A DNA stretch of 64,000 bases from Micromonospora cabrerizensis. Lineage in GTDB: Bacteria; Actinomycetota; Actinomycetes; Mycobacteriales; Micromonosporaceae. Positions 58,655 to 64,000 of this stretch are shown in pieces. The translations under genes were made by a program, and so were the position numbers. How positions within the stretch are numbered: the first letter of the stretch is position 1; each line of letters begins with the position of its first letter. The stretch spans positions 37,914 through 101,913 of the forward strand of contig NZ_JAKKFI010000103.1 in NCBI RefSeq assembly GCF_022230955.1, written 5' to 3'. Below the pieces are notes generated by a model, which saw only the letters and a list, made by a program, of their open reading frames with translations, was not told the origin of the DNA and did no database searches.

Positions 58655-59437
58655 ATGCGCCCACGTTACGAAGTCATCCTGAGAGCCAACCATGGGGCCG
58701 ACCACCCGGCTGCGCGGCTCGACCCCCACCGCGGGGGTGCGGAAACCCGCACCCCACTGCGGCTCGCGGTGGCGCAGCCGCTGTGCGTACCCCTGGATGT
58801 CGCGGCGAACGCGCGGGCGCACGCCGCCGCGGTCCGCGCGGCGGGTGCCCGGGTGGTGGTCTTTCCGGAGCTGTCGCTGACTGGGTACGAGTTGGACGCC
58901 CCGGTCGTGTCGGTCGACGACCCGCGGTTGGCGCCGCTGGTCGAGGCGTGCGCCGACTCGGGCACGCTGGCCCTGGCCGGTGCGCCGATCGCGGGCGACC
59001 ACATCGCGGTGCTGGCGGTGACCGGGGCCGGCGTGACGGTGGCGTACCGGAAGATGTGGCTGGGCGACGCGGAGGCCCGCCGGTTCCGACCAGGCGACGT
59101 GCCGGTGGTGCTCGATGTGGACGGTTGGCGGGTCGGGTTGGCGGTCTGCAGGGACACCGGCGTCGCCGCCCACGCGCAGCGCACCGCGGCGCTCGGGATC
59201 GACGTCTACGCGGCGGGTGTCCTGGAGTCCGCGCGCGACGCCGCCGTGACGGACCAGCGGGTGCGGCGGATCGTCACCGCCCACGGGGTCTGGGTGGCGG
59301 TGGCGAGTTTCGCCGGCTCGACCGGCGGTGGCTTCACCGAGGCGGCCGGGCGGTCGGGGGTCTGGACGCCGCAGGGCGAGGTGGTCGGGCGTGCGGGCAC
59401 CGAGCCGGGCGAGTCGGTCAGCGTCAGACTCGGTTGA
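58655..59437 (+). CDS. Carbon-nitrogen hydrolase (nitrilase superfamily)
   Basis: About 260 residues. The catalytic triad is complete: E72 (F-P-E-L-S-L-T-G-Y), K133 (Y-R-K-M-W-L-G) and C165 (A-V-C-R-D-T-G). Typical substrates are amides or nitriles, or N-carbamoyl compounds; nothing here says which. The N-terminal part before L-R-L-A-V-A-Q-P is not conserved, so the start is uncertain. ATG 58655 is the first fair choice, overlapping the longer DedA start by 2 bp. It ends 65 bp before the alpha/beta hydrolase gene on the same strand. Confidence 0.82.
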   Translation: MRPRYEVILRANHGADHPAARLDPHRGGAETRTPLRLAVAQPLCVPLDVAANARAHAAAVRAAGARVVVFPELSLTGYELDAPVVSVDDPRLAPLVEACADSGTLALAGAPIAGDHIAVLAVTGAGVTVAYRKMWLGDAEARRFRPGDVPVVLDVDGWRVGLAVCRDTGVAAHAQRTAALGIDVYAAGVLESARDAAVTDQRVRRIVTAHGVWVAVASFAGSTGGGFTEAAGRSGVWTPQGEVVGRAGTEPGESVSVRLG

Positions 59438-59502
59438 ACGGGCTGTCGACGTCGGACCCATCGCCTACCGTGGGGCCACCGTCATCGACACGAGGAGAGG
59501 CC

Positions 59503-60306
59503 ATGGGCGAGGCCGCGACGACCGGCACGGTCCGCTCGGCGGACGGCACCACCATCGCGTACGAGCGCAGCGGCACCGGCCCTGCGGTGATCCTGGTGGA
59601 CGCGGCGGGCGGGTTCCGCGAGATGGGTCCGATGAGGTCTCTGGCGGCCCAGTTGGCCGAGGAGTTCACCGTGCTGACCTATGACCGGCGGGGCCGTGGG
59701 CAGAGCACCGACACGGTGCCGTACGCGCCGCAGCGGGAGGTCGAGGATCTTCGTGCGCTGATCGACGACGTGGCCGGCGCGTCGGCCGCCCTGTACGGCT
59801 TCTCCTCCGGTGCGGTGCTGGCGCTGCTGGCCGCGGCCAGTGGGCTGCCGGTCACCCGGTTGGCCGTGCTGGAGCCGCCGTTCGAGCAGGGCGAGCGGTC
59901 GCCGGACGAGCCGGACCTGGCCGCGGACATCACCGAGCTGGTCGCCGCCGGCCGGCGGGGCGATGCGGTGCTGCACTTCCAGCGCAGCATCGGGGTGCCG
60001 GCGGAGTTCGTCGACGCCATGCGCGACGGGCCGGGCTGGCCGGCCATGGAAGCCCTGGCGCACACGCTGGTCTACGACCTCACCCTGCTCACGGCCCTGC
60101 CGGCCGAGGCGCTGACCACACTGACGATCCCGACGTTGGTGCTCAACAGTGCGCAGAGCGACGCACGGCTGCGAGGCTGGGCACAGGGGGTGGCCGAGAA
60201 GCTGCCTGCAGGTCGGCACCGCACCCTGCCCGGCGAGTGGCACGGCGTTTCGGACGAGGTGCTGGCGCCGGTGCTGGCCGACCACTTCTCCGGCCGCGCC
60301 GACTGA
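59503..60306 (+). CDS. Alpha/beta hydrolase
   Basis: 267 residues. The nucleophile elbow is Y-G-F-S-S-G-A (about 99-105, G-x-S-x-G). The oxyanion strand V-I-L-V-D-A-A-G-G is unusual in lacking the typical H-G. A D-R-R-G-R-G-Q-S-T segment and a late G-E-W-H-G-V supply the Asp-like and catalytic His positions. Likely an esterase or lactonase of small substrates. ATG 59503 follows GAGGAGAGG. Downstream 46 bp is a VOC gene on the same strand, so this may be part of one transcript with the nitrilase and VOC genes. Confidence 0.87.
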   Translation: MGEAATTGTVRSADGTTIAYERSGTGPAVILVDAAGGFREMGPMRSLAAQLAEEFTVLTYDRRGRGQSTDTVPYAPQREVEDLRALIDDVAGASAALYGFSSGAVLALLAAASGLPVTRLAVLEPPFEQGERSPDEPDLAADITELVAAGRRGDAVLHFQRSIGVPAEFVDAMRDGPGWPAMEALAHTLVYDLTLLTALPAEALTTLTIPTLVLNSAQSDARLRGWAQGVAEKLPAGRHRTLPGEWHGVSDEVLAPVLADHFSGRAD

Positions 60307-60352
60307 ACGGCGACGCCTGGCCGCTGTCGTACGCCTCGGGCAGGATCAGCTC

Positions 60353-60793
60353 ATGAGCACCGTCCCCTCCCGACTGTCAGTGGTCACGCTGGCAGCACGC
60401 GACATCGCCGCGCTGCGGTCGTTCTACCGGTCGTTGGGGTGGCCCGAGCTGCCGGCCAGTGACGACGACTGGTCGGCCTTCCTGCTCGGCGGTGTGCTGT
60501 TCGCGCTGTACCCGCTGCCGGAGTTGGCCGCCGAGGCGGCGCCGGGAGCACCGGCGCCGGCCGGTGGTTGGTCCGGCGTCACCCTGGCCTGCAATGTCGA
60601 CAGCCCCGAGCAGGTCGACGCGGCCTTCGCGGCGTCCGTCGCGGCGGGGGCGACGGTGGTGGCGCAGCCGACCGACCGGTCCTGGGGTGGGCGCTCCGGC
60701 TACATCGCCGACCCGGAGGGCAACCGGTGGGAGATCGCCTGGGCGGGCACCGCCCGCTTCGACGAGCGCGGCGCTCTTCTCTCCTTTGGCTGA
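60353..60793 (+). CDS. VOC superfamily protein
   Basis: 146 residues. S-V-V-T-L-A-A-R-D-I-A-A-L-R-S-F-Y-R-S-L-G-W is the VOC first-half opening, with V-L-F-A-L-Y-P, and G-Y-I-A-D-P-E-G-N-R-W-E-I-A-W the closing motif. A Pro/Ala-rich insertion between the halves is short. Metal ligands fit E in W-E but the other positions are not obvious. Reaction unknown. It follows an alpha/beta hydrolase by 46 bp and precedes a DUF664 gene by 44 bp, all on the same strand. Confidence 0.86.
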   Translation: MSTVPSRLSVVTLAARDIAALRSFYRSLGWPELPASDDDWSAFLLGGVLFALYPLPELAAEAAPGAPAPAGGWSGVTLACNVDSPEQVDAAFAASVAAGATVVAQPTDRSWGGRSGYIADPEGNRWEIAWAGTARFDERGALLSFG

Positions 60794-60837
60794 GTGTGCT
60801 GTTTGCACGGCGGCGATGACCTTGGAATGCTTCGGGA

Positions 60838-61335
60838 ATGACAGCCTTTCCCCCGACCTTCGCCGACGATGTCATCGACCAGCCGGCGCGGGCGCAGATC
60901 GAGACGTTCGTCGACGAGCACCGCAGGGCGCTCAACGGTTACCTGGACGGGCTGACCGAGGAGCAGGCGCGCCGGTCGTTGGTGCCGTCCCGGACCACGC
61001 TGCTGGGTCTGGTGAAGCACGCCACGTTCGTGGAGAAGGTCTGGTTCGACGAGGCTGTCACGTGTCGGCCCCGCTCCGAGATCGGCATTCCCGCGACGCC
61101 GGACGAGTCGTTCGTCCTCGGTGACGACGACACGATCGCCTCGGTCCAGCGAGCGCACCGTGAGGCGTGCGAGGCCTCCCGGCGCGCGACGGCGTCGCTG
61201 GGCCTGGACGACGTGCTGCGCGGCAACCGACGCGGCCCGCTGCCGCTGCGCTGGGTGTACCTGCACGTGCTGCGCGAGCTGGCGCAGCACTGCGGGCACG
61301 CCGAGATCCTGCGGGAGCAACTCCTGGCGGAGTAG
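60838..61335 (+). CDS. DUF664 / DinB-like four-helix protein
   Basis: 165 residues in the DinB_2/DUF664 family. A four-helix bundle starts E-T-F-V-D-E-H-R-R-A-L. T-L-L-G-L-V-K-H-A-T-F-V-E-K-V-W-F provides the first metal His, and R-W-V-Y-L-H-V-L-R-E-L-A-Q-H-C-G-H-A-E the second His pair of the usual H-x3-H pattern. Metal-dependent thiol or hydrolytic chemistry is suspected for the family, with mycothiol use in actinomycetes. It is unrelated to DinB polymerase. Convergent with an alpha/beta hydrolase 9 bp away. Confidence 0.85.
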   Translation: MTAFPPTFADDVIDQPARAQIETFVDEHRRALNGYLDGLTEEQARRSLVPSRTTLLGLVKHATFVEKVWFDEAVTCRPRSEIGIPATPDESFVLGDDDTIASVQRAHREACEASRRATASLGLDDVLRGNRRGPLPLRWVYLHVLRELAQHCGHAEILREQLLAE

Positions 61336-61344
61336 CGCGGGCGG

Positions 61345-62220
61345 TCAGCCGGCGTCCAGCACCTCCCGCAGCCGTGCCGCGAACTCCTCGGGCTTGCCCG
61401 CGTAGCCGAACTCACCCCCGAGGAAGCCGCCGTGGTGACTCGGGAACACCACTGGCTCCTGACCGAGCAGGGCCGCCATGCCGAGGGCCGTCCGTGCGCA
61501 GTACGTCCCCGTCGACTCCTCGCCGACCGCGATGAGGATCCGGGTCGGTGCCGCGGTGAGCAGGCCCGCGTCGGGCCGGTAGTCGGTGATCGCCCACGAG
61601 TTCTGCGACAGCAGCGGATCGTCGCGGGTGCCGTCGTCGTCGGTCGACATGCCGAACATCGCCGGGTCGGGCGTGGGCTGGTTGAAGTAGGCATCGGTGA
61701 ACTCGCCCTGCCACGACGTCATCGCGATGAACGCGGCCATGCCGGCACCGCTGCCCTTCGCCTGGTACGCCTCGTAGAAGCCGGCCCGGGCACGCTCGGC
61801 TGCCCCGGCGTCGGGGAGCACCGCGTTGATCGGTGGCTCGTGCGCCACCAACGTGACGACGTCGCGCGGGTACGTCGCGACGAGTTCGAGTGCCGTCACC
61901 GCGCCGCCGCTGCTGGCGAACAGGTCGACCGGGCCGGCGCCGAGCTCCTTGATCAGCAGGTGCAGGTCGGCCGCCTGCTGCTGCGGCGTGTGGTCGATGC
62001 GGCCGTCCGTGCGGACACTGCGGCCGAGCCCGCGCGGGTCGTAGGTGACGACGGTGCGGTCGGTGAAGTGCGGGGCGAGCGCGGTGAAGCCCTCCGCCGC
62101 CATCGGTTGACCGATCATGAGCAGCACGGGGTGCCCGCCGGACGGGGGCAGCGGGCCGCGGACGTCGTAGACCAGGTCGACGCCGGGTACGGCGAGGGTG
62201 TGTGTCTGCGGTGTCGTCAT
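61345..62220 (-). CDS. Alpha/beta hydrolase
   Basis: 291 residues. The oxyanion strand V-L-L-M-I-G-Q-P precedes D-P-R-G-L-G-R-S and the nucleophile elbow F-A-S-S-G-G-A (G-x-S-x-G variant). A late H-H-G-G-F holds the catalytic His (about 266). It resembles the same hydrolase class as 59503 but is not its close twin. Likely an esterase or epoxide-hydrolase-like enzyme. ATG 62220 is a clean start; a longer reading frame runs into the divergent GNAT gene. Convergent with the DUF664 gene. Confidence 0.87.
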   Translation of the reverse strand: MTTPQTHTLAVPGVDLVYDVRGPLPPSGGHPVLLMIGQPMAAEGFTALAPHFTDRTVVTYDPRGLGRSVRTDGRIDHTPQQQAADLHLLIKELGAGPVDLFASSGGAVTALELVATYPRDVVTLVAHEPPINAVLPDAGAAERARAGFYEAYQAKGSGAGMAAFIAMTSWQGEFTDAYFNQPTPDPAMFGMSTDDDGTRDDPLLSQNSWAITDYRPDAGLLTAAPTRILIAVGEESTGTYCARTALGMAALLGQEPVVFPSHHGGFLGGEFGYAGKPEEFAARLREVLDAG

Positions 62221-62320
62221 GTCGGTGAGACTACGGCCGGCGGAAACCGATGGGCGGTCACGACGTGCCGGCGAGATCCGTCGTGTGCCTGCCGGGTTGC
62301 GGACCGATACCGTCGGGGCC

Positions 62321-62845
62321 ATGCCCGAGTTGCTGGCGCCCACCGTCCGTCTGCACGCCGCCTGGCTGGAGGCGCACGACGAGTGGGGCCCCGGTCTCCA
62401 CGAGGACGGTTTCGGGCTGCGGTCGACCGACGAGGTGCGCTCGCCGGAAGGGTTCGCGGCCTGGGTGGCCCGCCTGACCGACGGGCCGGATCCGGCGCAG
62501 CCGTTGGACGCGGGTCGCGTGCCGTGCACGTACCGGTGGATCGTCGAGGACGACCGTGTATTCGGCGGGATCGCGCTGCGGCACGAGCTCAACGACTATC
62601 TGCTGCGGGTCGCCGGCCACATCGGCTACGGCATCCGCCGGTCCGCGCGCCGCAGGGGGCTGGCGAGCTGGGCGCTGGGCCGGATGCTCGTCCAGGCGCG
62701 GGCGCTCGGCCTGGATCGGGTGCTGCTGGTCTGCGAGGCGGGCAACGACGCGTCGTCGAGAACGATCGAGCGCTGCGGTGGCGTCCTGGAGGGCGTCCGG
62801 GACACCGAGCTCGGCCCGGCACGGCGGTACTGGATCACGCTTTAG
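62321..62845 (+). CDS. GNAT-family N-acetyltransferase
   Basis: 174 residues. The R-V-A-G-H-I-G-Y-G-I-R-R-S-A-R-R-R-G-L-A strand and loop form the acetyl-CoA site (R-x-x-G-x-A variant), preceded by a hydrophobic core and followed by L-V-C-E-A-G-N-D-A-S-S-R-T-I-E-R-C-G-G, the C-terminal signature of ribosomal-protein or small-molecule acetyltransferases. Substrate unknown. ATG 62321 has no strong ribosome site. Its 3' end overlaps the convergent histidine phosphatase by 11 bp. Confidence 0.87.
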   Translation: MPELLAPTVRLHAAWLEAHDEWGPGLHEDGFGLRSTDEVRSPEGFAAWVARLTDGPDPAQPLDAGRVPCTYRWIVEDDRVFGGIALRHELNDYLLRVAGHIGYGIRRSARRRGLASWALGRMLVQARALGLDRVLLVCEAGNDASSRTIERCGGVLEGVRDTELGPARRYWITL

Positions 62846-63476
62846 CCCAGCCGCCGACGTCACCGAAGCGGCGCAGCGTCCAGCGGGCCGGCGGCCAGCC
62901 GCCGGGGTCGTGGTCGGTGGTCCACTCGGTGATCGAGGCCGGGGGCACGTCCAGGTCGAACGCCCGGAAGACCGGCTGCGCGGCGAGCGCGTGGAACGCG
63001 CCCTCGACGGTTTCGCTGTGACCGACCAGGACCACTGTGGCGCCCCGGTGCCGGTGTGCGATCTCCATGATCGCGCGGCTGACCCGGACCACCAGTTCGG
63101 CCCAACTCTCGTTTCCCTCCTCGAACGGCCGGAACACTCCCCCGCCGGGCACCGCGTGTTCGGTGCGGAAGCGGGCGGTGGGCAGGCCGTCGGCGTACGG
63201 GGGTGTGTGCCAGGTGCACAGGCCACAGTCGGCCACGGGCCGGATGCCGAAGGCCGTGGCGATCGGTTGCGCGGTCTCGACCGCCCTTCGCAGCACGGAC
63301 GAGTAGACCGCCACCGGCCGGTCGGCGGCGACCTCGGTGGTGAGCCGGTTGGCGAGATCGTGTGCCTGCTCGTGACCGAGGGCGGTGAGACCCCGACAGC
63401 CACGTGGTCCGCCCACGATTCCTTCGAGCTGGTGGAGCGACTCGCCGTGTCGCACGAAGATCAGACGTGTCCGCAT
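62835..63476 (-). CDS. Histidine phosphatase superfamily protein
   Basis: 213 residues. L-I-F-V-R-H-G-E-S (about 5-13) carries the phosphorylated His and first Arg; V-Y-S-S-V-L-R-R-A-V-E-T-A is the second conserved block, and V-L-V-G-H-S-E-T-V the second catalytic His near 150. The family includes phosphoglycerate mutases and broad phosphatases; the variable C-terminal half (W-T-T-D-H-D-P-G-G-W) differs from the known specific types, so a substrate is not named. Starts from ATG 63476. Convergent overlap with the GNAT gene. Confidence 0.88.
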   Translation of the reverse strand: MRTRLIFVRHGESLHQLEGIVGGPRGCRGLTALGHEQAHDLANRLTTEVAADRPVAVYSSVLRRAVETAQPIATAFGIRPVADCGLCTWHTPPYADGLPTARFRTEHAVPGGGVFRPFEEGNESWAELVVRVSRAIMEIAHRHRGATVVLVGHSETVEGAFHALAAQPVFRAFDLDVPPASITEWTTDHDPGGWPPARWTLRRFGDVGGWAKA

Positions 63477-63509
63477 CGGGACATCATGCCAGCGGGATCG
63501 ACGGGGATA

Positions 63510-64000
63510 TCAGTCGTCCGTACGGTCGGTGGTGAAGCTGCTGGTCTGGGCGAGCAGGGCGTCGAGCTGGGCACCCGTCCGCGCTGCCAGCTCGTCGCGT
63601 TCCACCAGCTCGGCGATGCGTTCCCGCAGGTCGGCGACGCGCTTGGCCCGGTCCCTGCTGTGGCGGCTCACGTCGGCGAGGTCGTCGCGCAGATCTTCGG
63701 CGGTCCTGCGGTCGACGTCACCGCGGGCCACCGCGCTGGTGAGGACGGCGGCGAACCCGCTGGTCACCTCCCGGAGGCTGACCGGCACCTGCTGCCCGAC
63801 GGTCGGCGGCGCGGTGGTGGCGCTGGGTCGGGGCGTGGAGGGCGCCGCCGGCGTCGGCGACTGCGTTGTGGGCGTCGGCTTGGGCGCGGAGGACGACGGC
63901 GGGGCGGCCACCTGCGGCGAGCTGGGTGCGCTCGGTGTGCCGAGGTGACCCTCGGCGAGCAGGGCGCCGACGCCGACCAGCACGGCGAGGCCGGCCGCGA
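63510..64000 (-). CDS. Membrane-anchored protein with Pro/Thr-rich stalk, N terminus outside the window
   Basis: The frame stays open to the right edge, so the true start is missing. About 163 residues are visible: the end of a hydrophobic helix (A-V-L-V-G-V-G-A-L-L-A), a Pro/Ser/Thr-rich stalk (about 60 residues), and a charged helical domain with R-D-V-D-R-R-T-A-E-D-L and R-E-R-I-A-E-L-V-E-R-D-E-L. This layout fits the C-terminal extracellular part of an actinobacterial Ser/Thr protein kinase, but the kinase domain is not visible, so this is a guess only. Confidence 0.6.
   Translation of the reverse strand, partial: AAGLAVLVGVGALLAEGHLGTPSAPSSPQVAAPPSSSAPKPTPTTQSPTPAAPSTPRPSATTAPPTVGQQVPVSLREVTSGFAAVLTSAVARGDVDRRTAEDLRDDLADVSRHSRDRAKRVADLRERIAELVERDELAARTGAQLDALLAQTSSFTTDRTDD

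Noticed and set aside
60838..61335. DinB DNA polymerase
   Set aside because: The 'DinB-like' name for DUF664 refers to the B. subtilis DinB fold; there are no polymerase motifs. The real polymerase IV is at 10990.

Overview
The window is chromosomal DNA from a very GC-rich, sporulating actinomycete, most likely Micromonosporaceae and best matching Micromonospora (inferred from gene content, not from a search). Supporting signs are frequent GTG starts, a mycothiol-dependent maleylpyruvate-isomerase-type enzyme, a spore photoproduct lyase, a SigE-family ECF sigma factor, a resuscitation-promoting factor with a c-di-AMP riboswitch, and many secreted Tat or Sec proteins. I see no prophage, integrase, insertion sequence, CRISPR array, rRNA or tRNA. 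It reads as ordinary chromosome with about 70 short transcription units.

Left part (1-20 kb): a CorA-type Mg transporter cut by the edge; a repeat-rich gap; a YchJ-like SEC-C protein; a DUF4287-SRPBCC fusion with a VOC protein; an MFS exporter; an MscS-like channel with a repeated TQVV tail; a Tat-exported amidase; an FMN-dependent glutamate synthase-like protein; two acetyltransferases; a WYL regulator facing a VOC protein; DNA polymerase IV with an SOS box at its start; an Rpf-LysM muralytic enzyme under a CRP-like site and a c-di-AMP riboswitch; a ThuA protein divergent from an ArsR regulator and nitroreductase; HtpG; an SDR; and a secreted M28 aminopeptidase.

Middle (20-43 kb): a large PAS-GAF hybrid histidine kinase ending in an RsbW-like ATPase; a SigE-family sigma factor with its membrane partner; a DUF3152 lipoprotein; a secreted protein that fuses an M7 metalloprotease to an S1 trypsin-like protease; an ECF42 sigma operon (DUF6069, YCII, sigma) with a TGTCGA promoter; secreted EEP and M15 enzymes; a lone rhamnose mutarotase; a response regulator, kinase and GerMN lipoprotein operon; a TetR/DHA2 exporter pair; a CGNR regulator divergent from two MDR dehydrogenases; and RtcB.

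Right part (43-64 kb): a 41-residue small ORF with its own promoter and terminator; a second WYL regulator; a HycA-like protein; a ThuA-ricin secreted protein; spore photoproduct lyase; a VanX-like lipoprotein; a LacI regulator; a secreted cyclophilin; a D,D-carboxypeptidase; a tandem-MerR regulator divergent from a short UvrA-like ABC protein with a structured leader; a PTP-like phosphatase; two repeat-rich gaps; a lysozyme-like secreted protein; DedA; nitrilase; two alpha/beta hydrolases; VOC, DUF664, GNAT and histidine phosphatase genes; and a secreted or membrane protein cut by the right edge.

Themes: at least six cell-wall-acting enzymes (amidase, Rpf, M15, VanX-like, S11 carboxypeptidase, lysozyme-like) are spread through the window. 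Regulation is mainly by divergent regulator-target pairs with visible palindromes. Short intergenic palindromic repeats of at least two kinds fill the larger gaps. No single large novel system is evident. The best leads are the dual protease, the kinase-RsbW fusion, the TQVV tail, the small ORF unit, the UvrA leader and the repeat families.
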